Shown piece by piece: positions 12,039 to 24,582 of a stretch of DNA of 64,000 nt. A program made the translations under genes and the position numbers. Every line of letters starts with the position of its first letter. The first letter of the stretch is position 1. The notes under the pieces were generated by a model. The model did not search any database and was not told where the DNA came from. It saw nothing but the letters and a program-made list of their open reading frames with translations. Location of the stretch: positions 24,299-88,298 of the forward strand of contig NW_025408695.1 of the NCBI RefSeq assembly GCF_020360975.1. Direction: 5' to 3'. Source of the stretch: Hirsutella rhossiliensis. Taxonomy: Eukaryota; Ascomycota; Sordariomycetes; Hypocreales; Ophiocordycipitaceae.

Positions 12039-12110
12039 GCGATAAGAAGAGGCCTTTCGTTCCTCAAGGCAAACGCGATAAGAAGAGGCCTTTCGTTCCT
12101 CAAGGCAAAC
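12039..12110 (+). repeat. Perfect 36-bp tandem duplication at the Helitron 1 3' end
   Basis: Two adjacent identical 36-bp units (12,039-12,074 and 12,075-12,110) begin GCGATAAGAAGAGGCC and end CTCAAGGCAAAC. The core TCGTTCCTCAAGGC is found once at the 3' side of Helitron 2 (inverted, 17,651-17,664) and once inverted at 3631-3644. The duplication could mark a misread terminus or slippage during rolling-circle replication. Confidence 0.9.
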
Positions 12111-12177
12111 GTAACCTACTGGATCCATTGATCCTCTTCTCCAGCCATCGCTTTTAAGGTCTTTTTGCAGTGGTTTG

Positions 12178-12354
12178 TGTTACGGGGTCAGCACTGTTGG
12201 CACAGGTGCTGGGCGTAATTGATGTAAATTGAGCTACAAAGAGTGTAAAGGGGAGACGTGTCTACATCGCTCCCTTTAGGAGTCGTGTCCGTGGCGCTCG
12301 CACGTGACTAGTCTGGCCATGCCAGATCTACACATCGGGGCGTAGCCCCTTACA
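12178..12354 (-). repeat. 3' LTR of Ty3/gypsy chromovirus fragment, with polypurine tract
   Basis: On the minus strand the segment starts TGTAAGGGGCTACGCCCC and ends CCCCGTAACA, giving the TG...CA borders of an LTR (about 177 bp). Directly before it in the minus direction is a purine run, AGAGGAGTAGGGGGCTAA (12,372-12,355), the usual place of the polypurine tract of chromoviruses. The matching 5' LTR is not in the window, so no TSD can be read. It contains a CACGTG site at 12,301-12,306. Confidence 0.75.
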
Positions 12355-12362
12355 TTAGCCCC

Positions 12363-14030
12363 CTACTCCTCTCTGGCGCTGGTGCCCTTTTTCCTGTTCC
12401 TGGTCCCCTCTACAACGATCGTAGGGCCGTCGTCTATAGGGTCTGGTGCCGTTACTATCGACGGGGCGTCGCCATTAGTCCTAGCCCGTAGTGGTCCGCG
12501 TATTCTCTTGCCCTGTATCTGCAGCTGTGGTTGTATTCCTTCGACTTGCCCCTGGATTTGGGCCGGCTGTGCTTCCGTTGCCACTCGTCGGTGCTGGTAT
12601 GGTCCATCGTTTTCGAGAGCCGGGCCGTATCTCTGTTCGTACTTATCCAAGGCCGCTGTCTGTTGCATATTGTCTAAAGAGGTCCAGGTCGGGTCTTGCC
12701 AACCTTGCCAGCGTACAAGGACTTCCGCCTACGGCCGCGGCCGGTTCTCTTCCACCTAGCGCATAGTATTTCCTCTACTACTTGGTGAGCCTCCCGTCTA
12801 CTTGGATAGATGGGGTTGAGCGTCTGTGCGTTGCTGACCAGGCATTGGGTCCGTCCCCGCTCTCCGGAGTTGGTCGACGTGGAACCTATTATAGCAGCCC
12901 CTCGGGAGGTCTGCTAGTTCAACCGTGTACGGGTCGAGTACCTTGCTTATCGTATACTTAGCGTGCAGCCAGTCGAACTTCTTCTTAGGTCGCTCTGACG
13001 CGTAGTTCCGTAAGTCAAGCCAAACCTTATCGCCTACTTCGAAGCGTTCTGCCGCGTTCCGTCGTCTGTTAGCGAAGCGTTCTTGTTGCTGCGTAGCTGT
13101 CGCCATTGATGCTTGGCAGAGGTCCGTAATCTGTTGTAGTTTGGTAACAAATTTCTTTGCCCTGGTTTCTGGCGAATGCTGAGGATACTCTTCCGCATAT
13201 GCTTCCGTAACGAGGGAACTGGTGACTTCGGCTCATAGCCGTGTATAGCGAAGAATGGGGACATCCCTATAGAGGTATTGACCCGACCGTTTAACGCCAT
13301 CTGAGCCGCGGGAACCCACTTATCCCAGTCGTTCTGGTTCTGGTTAATCACGGCGCGGAGGTATGCCTGTACTTCTTGGTTCATCCTCTCAGGGCCTCCG
13401 TCGGTTTGGGGTGGTACGCCGTGCTGCTGCTGGTCGATCCCCAGTAACTTGCATGTGCCTCCAAAGCGGCCTACCCAATTCGAGCCCCTATCGCTCGTTA
13501 TAGCGTCGGGCCACCAGTGGTAGCGGGCGAAGCACCATAGAAAGCGCTCTGCACATGCTTCCGCTTCCATCGTTGGCATCGGTTCGAGTATAACTTCCTT
13601 ACTTAGCCGGTCCTTGATAACCCAGAGGCAGCGGTTACCGTTCGCAAGGGAGGTCCGTAATAAAGTCCATCTGTATCTGGCGGAAGAAGCGGTCCGGTAC
13701 GGGTAGCGGTCTAAGTAGACCCCTTTATGCTCACGCCATATCTTCGTACGGCCGCAGACATCGCAGTTACGCAAGAAACGTCGGATATGCTGTTGCATTA
13801 GCGGCCAGTAGAAGTCCCTGGATACGGCTTCTATCGTCCCTTCCGTCCCGGGTGGCCTACTACATGGGTCATGAACCTTCTGGATTAAGGAGCCCGTAAT
13901 TCGTTTAGCGACTCCTGCTCTAGCGGTGCTGCCTTGGCTGCTGCTTCTGTCGTGATCGGTGCGCCTGGCACCCATAAGCGGCCACGTAGTCGTAGGTGCC
14001 CCCGAGGATCAATAAGTCCCTGCACATAGA
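12363..14030 (-). pseudogene. Ty3/gypsy chromovirus pol 3' half: integrase and chromodomain
   Basis: Read on the minus strand, this begins in the RNase H-integrase linker and gives the zinc-binding H2C2 region (FYWPLMQQHIRRFLRNCDVC), the integrase catalytic core (second acidic residue in ITSDRGSNW, the glutamate region in QTDGGPERMNQ) and the integrase C terminus (FEVGDKVWLDLRNY, FHVDQLRRAG). It ends in a chromodomain split by a frameshift: EEILCARWKRTGRGRRRK, then RWQGWQDPTWTSLDN and KYEQRYG near 12,640-12,790. Chromodomains target such elements to marked heterochromatin. Gag, protease, RT and RNase H are absent: the element stops at about 14,030, where pogo-like sequence starts. A further frameshift lies near 13,080. 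Confidence 0.88.
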
Positions 14031-14103
14031 AATGGGCACCCCCCTGTTTTGGGCACCCCAAAAAATTCACGACCATTTTCAACACCATTAATTCAATCCC
14101 TTC

Positions 14104-14645
14104 TCACTGCCCACCACCGTGCACTACGATACAATCGTCACCTATTTCTGAAACCTCAGCTTCGGTTTCATCAGATTCTTCATTCTCAGCTGCGTTCACC
14201 TCCTCCTGCGCCCGTCGTATTGCCTCAATATTGGCGAACCTCGAATTCGGGCTCGTGACCACCCTCTTCCTTTTTTTCGGCTTGACGGCCGCCAATTGTG
14301 TTTCCAGTGCCTGAATCTGCAATTGAGCTTTTGCTAAAGGCCATCCTTCTCGTCAAACCCTTTGTGATCTTCCTGAACAGCAATCTCTTCGTGGGCACGT
14401 CGTCGTCTAGCTGGTTGAATTGAACTACCTGAACCTTCAGATCTTGCGAGCGCCTCGGGTCGACCACGCAATCTGGGATGTGTCTGATTGCCAGTCACTG
14501 GTGGGTAAGTGGCTATTGAATGCATTGGCCACATTTTTCGCGTTCCTTTTGCGTCTGTTGCTGTTCTCCAGCAGAAGAGGGCTCAAAGTGGCTTCGCCAT
14601 CGACACCGGCCACAAACCCGTCGCTTTCCAGCCACCCTTGATGTT
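14104..14645 (-). pseudogene. pogo-family DDE transposase, C-terminal fragment
   Basis: Minus-strand peptide pieces in two or three frames read GGWKATGLWPVSMAKPL, DLKVQVVQFNQLDDDVPTKR, LLFRKITKG and LQIQALETQLAAVKPKKRKR, ending in an acidic tail. This order (the GLWP region, a basic coiled stretch, a Lys-rich patch) is what I know from the C-terminal third of fungal pogo/Fot-type transposases. The catalytic DDE residues are not present. It is cut at about 14,645 by the hAT sequence and meets the chromovirus at about 14,035. Confidence 0.6.
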
Positions 14646-14722
14646 TGACACAGTGAGCGCTTGCTCGCGTGCTTTCTGGTAGCAGGAAAGAAAGTTTTGC
14701 TTGCCGACTGGGCTTGAATCGG

Positions 14723-16800
14723 TCAGGAGGCTGAGAAATCCGACCTGTTTGCGGTAGTAGTGCTTATGTTCATAGATCCTCGCTGGTCGGTTACCGAAAG
14801 TTTGGCTTTGGAGAAGAGCCGCTCTGTCTCAGTAGACATAGGCGCAATCGATAGAAGGTCAATGGCCATCAAAGATAAGTTAGGGAACCGTCGCCGCTGC
14901 GCTGACTCTAACCACCATTTCAACGGATCCGATACCATCACCACAGGCTCGCGGCAATACACTTCGTACTCGTCGTCATCCATGTTGAAAATCGTAGCCT
15001 TTTGCTCTTTCATCCACATTTGTACCCATTTGGTCGTCTTGCACTTGGCTCTTGTGCGGAAGCTGGTCGAAGAACAGGGCAGGGAGTGGTAGATTTGTAT
15101 GCCTCCTCCAGAGCTCCCCTACCCGAGCTTTAGCTCTCTCAATCCATTCATTCTTGTCGTCCCAAGTCTTCTCCATATAGGCCCACTTGAGGAAGGATTT
15201 AATACCGTCGCTGCTGAATAGACTGGCGAATCTTCCGTCAATTCGTAGTAGTCGGCTAATTTGGCCCATGTCGTCTCCATCATTGTAGCCAAGTGGGGGA
15301 TGGTAGTGGCCTCCTTGGCCGCTTCAATGTGATGCAAGAGATAGTCCATGGTTGGCAGAACGTCAGAGATGGAATTGCCGGTGCCTTCGTTGGCCATTGT
15401 AGCGTCGTGAAAAGGTTCGAGAAATTTGTGAATTTCAGCCAAAGTAACCCAGTCAGAGGAAGTCAGAGCATCGTCTTGCAGGGCAGGCTCTTGAGCACAA
15501 AATATGGTGATGCCTTGACGGACTTTTGTTCTAAGGCCCACTCAACCATGCTATGCCACGAATTCCAACGAGTGTCATTGTCGCGCCGTAGCCGTAGACC
15601 GTCAGTGAGACCAGTGAATGTCTGAAGTCGCTGGGAGTCCAGGTGATGTAGACCACGATATTATGCAATTTGCCTATCGCCCCTCGCTTTCTCCATTGCT
15701 TAACTTCGTCGTCGGACGGTCCGTGGTAGGAATCTGCTGTGGGTGGTCGCTTTCCTATGAGGAACTCCATCACGGCCAGGTTAATGATGTGGCCGAAACA
15801 GCGAAGTCGGTGAGGAAGAGGATCGTAGAAAACTTCGAACTCGTGCTCCAAGTCGTCGGAGACTTTGTCGATCATGGTATTCATGTTGGTGGCATTATCC
15901 ATCATAAAGTATCCAACTTTTGTCGCTATTCCATATTCTCGTATGAACTCCATGATGGCTTCTGCCATGTTCTCGCCGCTGTGCTGTCCTTCCAATTCTT
16001 TTATCCTCACCACCAGGGACTGCAGACCATGATCTTCGGTAACGAATTGAACTGTAAACCCTATTACGCCCAAACAATTCGGCGATGTCCAATTGTCTGG
16101 AACAATGTGGATTGACGAGAGAGCATTCTGCAGAGCTCGCTTTACAAACTCCTTCTTGTTGTCGTAGCCCCATTGTAAGTCATTTTTAACCGTGTCGCCG
16201 GACCTCGGGAGGAGATCATCGGCGGCCGGACGGATATACCGGATAAAGTCGCGAAAGGCCGGCTGCTCAACATGAGCAAATGAGAGGCTGCAAGCTACTG
16301 TATAACGGCAGTACAGTTCGCGGAGAGTCGCTTGATCTAGGCATCTTCCTCTGCGGTCGCCTTGCGTTTCTTGGTGGAGAACAAAGTTCCATTGGCCAGG
16401 AATGCGGTGATGTCTCCGAGGCGACTTTGCGTCACTTCCGCCTGATCTCCTGCCGCCCAGAAATAATGATATTGTGCTCCTTTCGCAAATGATTGACGAT
16501 GGCGGACGACCCACCACAGTAATTGTATTTCTTCGCTCTTTTCTTGTCGAAGCAGGGCTGGCAATGCCACCATTTCGTTCCATTGGAATCAACCCAAGCT
16601 GCCGGAATACTCCTACCTTCTTCTCTTCGACAATACTGCCAAATAGGAGACGTCTTTCGGCGGTAGACGCTAAGGACAGGCGAAGAGGATGGTGCCGGTG
16701 ACGGGGAAGCCGCTGTCCCACTAATAAGGTCAGAATCATCTATATAGGTGCCAGCCTCAGGTGATCCACGATGGAGGACATGATCCTCTAGGGACTGCAC
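14723..16800 (-). pseudogene. hAT transposase, near full length but frameshifted
   Basis: Starts at an ATG at 16,800. A BED-like zinc finger is near 16,590-16,480 (KWWHCQPCF...SSAIVNHLRKEHN). The core follows at about 16,340-15,700: FRDFIRYIRPAADDLLP, VPDNWTSPNCLGVIGFT, GYFMMDNATNMNTMID, LRCFGHIINLAV. A helical middle (15,540-15,000) leads to the C-terminal dimerisation domain (PLKWWLESAQRRRFPNLSLMA, IDLLSIAPMSTETERLFSKA, 14,930-14,790). Frameshifts occur near 16,340, 15,540 and 15,050. I could not find a convincing TIR pair or TSD for this copy, so the element borders are unknown. Confidence 0.85.
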
Positions 16801-17640
16801 TAGACAATAAGAGTGGCGATCATGGGAATCTGGCGGAGAGCAGGATTGGTGGGATAAACCGGATTGTTTGTGGCAGCTCCGGTCAGATCATTCTGTGGTG
16901 GACAACTTCCTCTTTTGACCACCCTAGGAAGTCCTAGTGATTTGGTTTGGACCACAGAATCCAATTAATTTGAGTTTGCCGGCCAATGATCGGTCATATC
17001 CCTTTTAGCGTCGGCGCACAACGAAACTTAACATCGTCGCGAATTGTTCCGTACGTGCTCGCTTCGCGCTCGTCTCGCGCTCATCTCGTGCCAGCCAAGC
17101 GACACGCCCCAGTGTTCCTAACGTCGGCATCCAATTTGCGTACGCAACGGCGGTGGAGATCCTCAGTTGAGCCTCGACGAGAAGAGCATCAGAAGGCTTG
17201 CGGTGCATCGACCTATGAAGCTAATGATTGGTGTAGCTGGGGCCGTAGAAGTGTGGCCGAGGCTCAATCTGCGCTTTGGACTGTAACCCGACTGACAAAC
17301 TTGAACAAATTGGCAGGGCAACATCCGGTATAATGGGTTTTCTCGACCAGAAACGATAACTTAGCAACATGTTTTGATAGCATAATAAAGTCAATAACAG
17401 GCGGAAGCTCTTAGCAAAGCTTGTGTTTAGACGCTTACCAGTATGCTTAATTACAACGGAAAGAAGCGAATGTATTGGCATCTCAACTGCTTCGCATAAA
17501 TATTGACGAGCCAGCCTGCCTCCTACCCTAGAGATGACAGATAGGTTAGAGGCTACCTGGCACCCCGCCTTTATACGGTGACATAACGGGTATATCATAA
17601 CTCCCCGACCGGGGTTCCGCCACTTGGATCATTCAGCCCG
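16801..17640. other. No gene seen; possible decayed solo LTR at about 17,330-17,590
   Basis: No open frame here shows a domain. On the minus strand from about 17,600 there is a TATAAAGG box followed by about 240 bp of untranslated-looking sequence, which could be a decayed solo LTR or host promoter. I could not match a TSD, so this stays a suggestion. Confidence 0.25.
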
Positions 17641-17884
17641 AAGGGCGTTTGCCTTGAGGAACGAAAGGCCTTCTAACGTGCCCCGCTGACCCCGCCCTCT
17701 CCCCCAAAGTTCTCCGCCCCTTGATTGGTCCCTTGTGATTGGTCCTCCTTGCCTCCCTCCTCGTTGGTCGCTGCCCTTCCCCGGCTTCTGTTGCCTTTTC
17801 GCGTGCCTTATCCACCACTAGGCGCCTCCCACCTGTCTGCCGCCTGCCGACTCTTCCCGCCTGCCGAACTCTTCATCGCGTCAC

Positions 17885-20800
17885 CTAGCGCGGCCGCCTT
17901 GACTCTTCAGCATCACCGTCCAGCCAGCGCAACGCCTCCTCAACGGTCCTCTCGCTCAGTACCTCGAGCCTGGCCTGTGCGGCAGTCATCTCCTCGGGAC
18001 CCGGTTGCCCACCAAGTCTCTGTCCCGCACCTTGGACACGAGCATGATGCCGTCTAGAGTTCGGCAGCGCGATAGCTGCACGTACAGGCCGTACGGGTCG
18101 CACTGCGAGGCACCACCGTTCCATCCATCTTCGTCGTCCGTGTCCTCGCAGCTCGAGGCCACGCGCTCCAGCGTTTTGCCCTGCACCTTGTAGTCCGTGC
18201 ACGCGAACGCTGCTGCGCACGGCAAACCCTTTCGGCTGACGTCGTTGCGTTGCCACGGCCTTTTTCGCTGGCACTGTATCTTAACGGTCATGGGTGTCAA
18301 CAAGATCGTGCCCGGCGGCATCCCGACGAAGTGGAGATATCTCGTCGTCTCCGATTCGAGAATGATCCCCGCCGGCGGCCGAAGTGGATCGTCATATCGG
18401 CCGAGATCCGATGCCCCGGGTACGCCTTGTCGACAATGACCTCCACCGCCGAGTAGCTCGCGCCGTTCACTAGCTTCAGCCCCTGGTGGGTGTTGTGGTT
18501 CACGACGATGGGCATCCCGGCCACGAACATGAAGACGGCCGGCACCGGGATCGCGCTATCGTCGCCCTGGTTGAGTATCATGATCGCCTCTTCCTCCGTC
18601 GGCAGCTCCTCCTTCCACTTGTGCTCGGAGATGAAAATGCGCATCGTCGACCGCTGCTGGACCCGGAACGCCAGGCTCGCCTCCATGTTCAGGTTCCACC
18701 GATTCCTATTGAGCGGCGTCACCACGGTGATGCCCGTCTCCCAAGGGATCCGCCTTCCCTCCCGGTAGCACCTTGAGTTGAGGAGGTTTAGATCCGTCCG
18801 ATCCTGCACGCCTAGACGGATCCGCTTCAGCAGCCTCTGCAGCTCCGGGTCGCCGGCGGCGCGCATCTGCTCGTCCAGCATGACGACCGTCGTGAACCTC
18901 TTCCACAGTGCGTGCGCTTTGTCGTGCTGGTGACGCTGCTCGGCCTTGAACGAGTTGTCTACGTCCCACGAGATGGCCGCGCTAGGCAGGACGATCGACC
19001 TCTCTTGGACCGGCCGGAACTGCTGAAAATCTCCGCAGAAGAGGACGATGGGGATCCCCCCGAAATCTTGCCGCGATCCGCGAAGCCGGCGAAGCCGCTC
19101 GTTCACGGCGTGCAGCGTCCGCGCCCCGAGCATGCTCACCTCGTCGATGACGAGCACATCCTTCTCCTGCCAATCCATTCGAGACTGGCCGTGGATGAAC
19201 CGCTCCGCCTGTTTCGGCAGCCGCACCGTCAAGGTCTTTGACCATGTTCGCGCCCCGCCCCTTGGTCTTTAGTGAACCCGCAGGCGGGTGGATCGTGATG
19301 CCGTTGATCCGCGCCGCCGCAGTCCCCGACGTCGCCGTGATCAGCAGACGATTCGAAAGGCTCTTTTACTGAACAGCTCGACGAGTGCCTCGATGATTCG
19401 CGACTTGCCGGTACCGCCCTCGCCACCGACGAACTGGCGCAGCTGGCAGGCATCGCCCCGGCGGTCTGCTGCATCAAATCGAGCTGGCGGCATATTATCA
19501 GAAAAGCGATGGACTGCCTCTTGTTCAGCGTCAGCCGTGTTGCCAACACCTTGCCCGCCGCGAGGAAGGAGGTTGATGGGCCAAACTGAACGTCCATTCC
19601 CGCCCCTGCGTCGATAGCGGTCTCGTCGGAGTCGGCCATCGTCATTTCGATCTCGTCCTCCCCGAAACCGGTCATCACCCTTCGCAACGCTGCGCGGCGA
19701 TCGCTTTCCCAGGCGGCGGGCGTGCTTTGTATCCCTTGGATCATCCTCTCCCTCTCCTTCGAGGCACTTACCTGCTGCGACTTGATAGCCTTGACCTGAT
19801 CCTGCGGCGGTAGTGCGGCCCCGGAAAATACCCGCCCTGGCATGCTTAACCGCCTCTCCCTCGTTCGATCAGCGCCGTGGCCTCGAGCTCGGCCGTCGAG
19901 CGCAGCGCCGATGCTGAAACCGACAGAGCTGCTGTATCATTGCCATGAGCTCCGGCGACTTGGCCGTCACCTGATTCGCTCCCACTGCACCTCGGACGAC
20001 GTCGATGAGCCGCGTTGCGTCTCCGATGCTGTTGGGCTGATATGTCGCTGCAGACTCCGCGCCCGCCTCGCCTGCTCCACCCTCCTCGACGTGTGCGACC
20101 GTCGGGTCGCCATCGCCGGACGAGGCTGCCCATTGCTTGGCGTCGCGTTTTGCGTCTTCGGCGAATCGTCGAAGCAGCTGCACGTTGTCGACGAGACATG
20201 ATATTCTCAGGGCCATAGCGTATCGAGCCCGCGCCCAGATGCTGTTGATCTCACCTGTTCCTTCGCCCAGGAAGGACTCCACGGCACGAACAGCGCAAGA
20301 TGCTGCACGGCTGCCCTTCAGGGGTGGGTTAGCCTCTCCGATAATGCCCGCTGACAGAGCAGTTGCCATACACACCTCCGGTAGCACGACTCGTCATCGT
20401 AGGTGAAGTCCTTGCTCAGGTAGCCGTCGAGGCAGACGGTAGCGTGCTTGCCCGGCCGCCTGAGCACCTGAACCCAGCGTCGTCCCGGCGCCCATCCATC
20501 CTCGAAAGACATCTCCCCCCAAGCCGCCCAGCTCTCGTCGTTGCCGATGCGTTTCAGTCTGACGATCGATATGTAGTCATACAGGCATAGGCCTTTCAGC
20601 AGCTCTCCCGGTGCTGGTACGCCTCGACGTGGGAGATTCTCAGGCCTTCTTCTTCGACGACGACCGACTCATCAAGGTGTCATCCATAGCCGCAGCGCCA
20701 CTGGCTTCTCGGAGATGCCGCCATCGCCGAAAGACTTCCCAGTACAGCAGAGAACAGTTCAGGTACGCCCACGCGCTGCTGTCGGTGAACTCGGCCGGAT

Positions 20801-23800
20801 ATCCGAGAAGGTGAGCGACGACCTCGACCTGTGATAGCGGACGCTCCGTGAACACGCGGTTCGCCACTCTCATCAGGAACTGTCGCGTCCTGTTCCCTTG
20901 ACAGGGTCATCGGTGGCAGCGTCTCCGCCACCGTCCCGCCCTCCGTTGGCCGTGCCATCACCTGTTGAGGCGGCCAGGAGCTCGGCCGCGGCCGCCACAC
21001 GCTTCCACACCGGGTCCTCCACCTTGGTCGCGTAGTTCGTGACATAATAGATGAGGCCATTGTCTTGCGCTGCGTCGCAATGAAGGAAATATCATGGTTG
21101 TGCCGGAGCCCGACAGCAATAGCCTCGTTCCATCGATTGACCATGCTGTGTGTCCTCCGGATCTGCAGCACCCCGTCTGCCGTGAGGGCGGTCTTGTCGA
21201 CTAACCTCCATGGCGCCTTGAACCGGCAGAGGTCCCCTTTCCGCCCTCCTTTGCCCAAGGAATACTTCACACAGGTCGGGCTATGCGTGTGCACCTGCGT
21301 CGCGCCGGCACAGAAGTTGGCCTCCTCGATAAACGCGGCCGAGAACTGCGCGGCGTTGTCCAGCAGGAACCAATACCGCCCGTCACAGATCGCTCCGCTT
21401 GCACGGCGCAAAAACTTTCCTGGTCAGATCCTGCCTTGCACGTCAACCCGGCCCCACTTGGCCATCAGAAGAGTACTTCAGGCTCCCGGTGGCACATCTT
21501 AGGTAGGCATTCTTACCTCTGAGAAGACGCTATCGATGTATCGGACGATTCGCTCGCGATACGCCGCCTGATCCTCCCCGTGGATGTCGGCAAGCATCGA
21601 GCTGAGATGCGCGTTCCCGTGCAGCCAGAGCAAGCCGTGAACATGAAGCGCCCTCGTTCGTTCGTCTCCACGGCGCCATAGTACTTGCCGATGCGCCCGA
21701 ATACCGACTCTTCACCGACCTTCACGTAATGATCGAAGAACAGCTTCATCTCGCGGTGGAAGAACACGGCCGAGCTCATGGGATCCGATATCGCCAGCCG
21801 TGCCCGCTTATACGCATCCCCAAGGCCTTCTAAGAACTCCTCGGCCGCGTCGGGATCGCGTGTGCGGTATGCCGCCAGTCGCAGCTTCACCGGGTTCGTA
21901 ATGTCGTTCGGGTTGATGGTGAACCAGATGGCCGGCACGCCATATCCGACGATGAGCGACTGGATTTTCCGCCGCATATTGAGACGGACCTCTCTCGACA
22001 TGGGCTGCCGGTGGCCGTAAAGCGAGAGGCTCCTGAGAAGCTCCTTCACGTCACCATCGGTCGTCTTACCCGAGCTCTCCAACTCGACCCTCGCCGCCGC
22101 TAGCCTTTCTGTGGTCATCGAACGCACGATGCGCTCTACCTTGCGGAAGTTCTTCCTCCCACACTCAACATGCTGACCCGGCGGTTCCTCGACCGCACCC
22201 CATGTTGAAGACGAGAAATGCGAAGATGTGGTGCAGTGCAAATCGACCACCATGGCGCCGGAGCACGATCTCGGCCCACGCCTGAAGGTTCAAGCTTCGA
22301 GACGATACGGGGTCTCCGCGGCCGCCTCTGCCTCGACAGCCCTGCCTCGCAAGTTGGCCGTGACCTTCCCGCGTCGACCATGGTCTCTTCAACCAGCCTT
22401 GGTCCCCAACGCCAAATGGGAACAGGGTCGGGAACGTCCTGGCAAGAAGGACGCCTCAAAGGAATCGGTAAACTCACCCCCGCGAAACCCGGATGTATGG
22501 CTCACAACCACCGTCGCCACGCCCCGAACCCCCGGCTAGGGACCCGACCCACGCTCTCGGGCACGGCCGTCGTCGGCACCTTCACCAACAGCGTCACAGG
22601 CAAACTGCAGCTTCTCCACGTCCGCGACGTCTGGCGGTCCGTCGAGCGCGAACATGCCAGAAGACGTCACCTCGTTGATCGCTGGAACGTTCTGGTCGGG
22701 GCAGGCGTCACTTCCATCGCGAACCGCGCCTTCTCCGTTGGGCCCGTGACCTTCACCTGGCCGCCGGCTTCTTGTCCTTGGTTGAGCAGGGCGAAGAGCT
22801 CCTCGATCTCCACCGGCCCTCCTCGTCCACGGCGCGTTCCGTGGGCGGCACAACGTGCGCCGTCCGCGCTTTCTCCCACCCAGACGGCTCGTTCCGCTCC
22901 ATACGATCGCACACCGACGACGGTACCCCGTGTATCGAGTCTCCCCAGCTCTCCATCTCCGCCGCGTCGATCTCGATCTCGGCGTAGTGGGGGTTGTTCC
23001 GCTTCAGCCAGACAAGGGCCCTCTCGACCACCCGCCGCCTCACCGACAAGAGACTCGACAGGTCGCTCGGTGCCGGCTTCTCCGCGCCCTGCCACGAGAT
23101 GTGGATCTCGTCCAGTGCTTGCAAAAGGGGTGCGGGAGCACTTTGTGGCCAGCTCCTGCACATTGTTCGGAAACACCGTGATGTGGCCCTGACATGCCTC
23201 GGATACTTCACGCTCTGCCTCTGCCCGCCCGGAATGCTATATCTCGTGACAAACCCGTAACATGAGTTCAGCGAGATGAGCTTCTCTTCGACCGGCGTCA
23301 GTCCCTTGAGCTCATCGGGGAACATGTGCTCGCAGCCAAGGCGACTGTGAAGGTGGATCGCCGGCGACAGGCTCCTGCGCGCCAGGCATCGGCCACACTC
23401 GGCGCACACCGACACGGACTCGCCCTCAGGAAAGCAACTCCGGCATGAAAATGGTGAGCGGCCGCCCTTTGGTACGCAACTTGACAGCCAATGATCCCAT
23501 GTAATCTCCTCAACTCTCCTCTCGTACACTTGCGGTAGCTGCCATGCAGGTCCGTATCGGCAACGTGCTCGCATCGTGGAACGCCTGATAGAAGTCTCGC
23601 ACCGTCGACACCTTCCTCTCGAGCGGTATTGGCGTGCACCACGTCTGATCGTTAGACAATCTCTCCTTCAAGGCAAAGTCTTCCTCCAAAAAGCGCAGCA
23701 CACTCGCCAGGTCTTCGGCCTGCAGCTCCCGTCTCCTATGCCTTCCGATTCCACTTCGGACCTGTTTTATCGGGCGCCCATCCCGGCTAGGAAGACGGGC

Positions 23801-24582
23801 TCTCTTCTCACGCCTCCGGGACTGCCTCTGTCCGCGCAGCGAGCCGTCCGCTGCCTCTGCTGCGCCATCGTCCACACCCACCTGTGCCCTTGGCCGCCGA
23901 ACCGGTCCCCGACGGAGCTTGGGCAAACCCCATGCAATCGATGCTGCAAATTGCGCCGTTCGTCTTAGGTCTTGGAAAGTCGTATCCTTGGGCTGGATAG
24001 GTCGGACCGTCGGTCCCTTTTTCGAACGAACACCCGGGACACCGCCGGTCGCCGCCTTATCTCCCTGCCCGTCACCTTCAGGACCCCTCTCCTGGGGCAA
24101 AAACGGCCGATGAAGGGGTGGACTGTTAGAGCCCACTGCCCCCTGGTCTCCACGTTCTGTAGGCAACACGAACCTCGGAAGCGGACTCGGTGACTGACGT
24201 TGCGCGGAATTTCCGCTGCTGACCAAATTACGGGACTTCCGTGCTCTGCTTGACCGCAAACCGCCTCGCGGCGGTCTTCTCGGCAGTGACTTTGCGATCG
24301 CCTCTGCATGCTTTCTCCATGCGGTTTCTTCGACCGCAGACTGCTTAGGCTGAATCAGCCGGAACGTTAATGCTTCATTCGCCACTGATCTGTATCTCCC
24401 GAACCGCCCCAACCTTGTCTCCCGTGCTCCGTGCCCCTTCTCGGAGTTGCCCTGTATCATCTCCGCACCCCGAAACAGGCACTCCCCCGTTCCTACCCTC
24501 TTCTCCATCCTCGACTGACAACGAACAGGCTCCACGGTGAGCGGCCGCCTCGCCTAGCTTCCCTGCAGGACTGTCCGCCATG
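17885..24582 (-). pseudogene. Helitron 2 RepHel transposase, frameshifted
   Basis: Same domain order as Helitron 1. From the ATG at 24,582 (MADSPAGK...) a basic, low-complexity N terminus runs to about 23,700. The Cys-rich block follows (CRSCFPEGESVSVCAECGRC, LNSCYGFVTRYSIPGGQ, 23,460-23,200), then the HUH region, with HVH readable after a frameshift at about 21,650 (NERG...LHVHGLLWLHG), and the LLIY.ITNYATK-like motif broken at about 21,040. The helicase has GGEGGTGKS-type Walker A near 19,420-19,400, VLVIDEVSMLGARTLHAVNE (about 19,160-19,100), VLFCGDFQQFRPVQERS (about 19,050), NHNTHQGLKLVNGA, DYKVQGKTLERVA and LYVQLSRCRTLDGI (18,080-18,040). About ten frameshifts are needed. The end is placed at 17,885 after EEMTAAQARLEVLSERTVEE, which aligns with the tail of Helitron 1. 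Confidence 0.9.

Larger units (their letters stand above)
3628..12110 (+). mobile_element. Helitron 1, two-gene rolling-circle transposon
   Basis: The body holds a long plus-strand RepHel gene (about 5143-11,709) and a divergently transcribed accessory gene (about 4344-3650), the same plan as Helitron 2. The right border is placed just after a duplicated 36-bp block at 12,039-12,110, because Helitron 2 carries the same terminal motif (TCGTTCCTCAAGGC) at its 3' side. The same 14-mer occurs inverted at 3631-3644, so the left border is set there. Upstream of the right end both Helitrons share a 3' untranslated stretch with GACCAATC repeats (11,955-12,000 here). The outer borders are inferred; I did not find a textbook TC...CTRR pair. 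All reading frames are broken. Confidence 0.65.
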
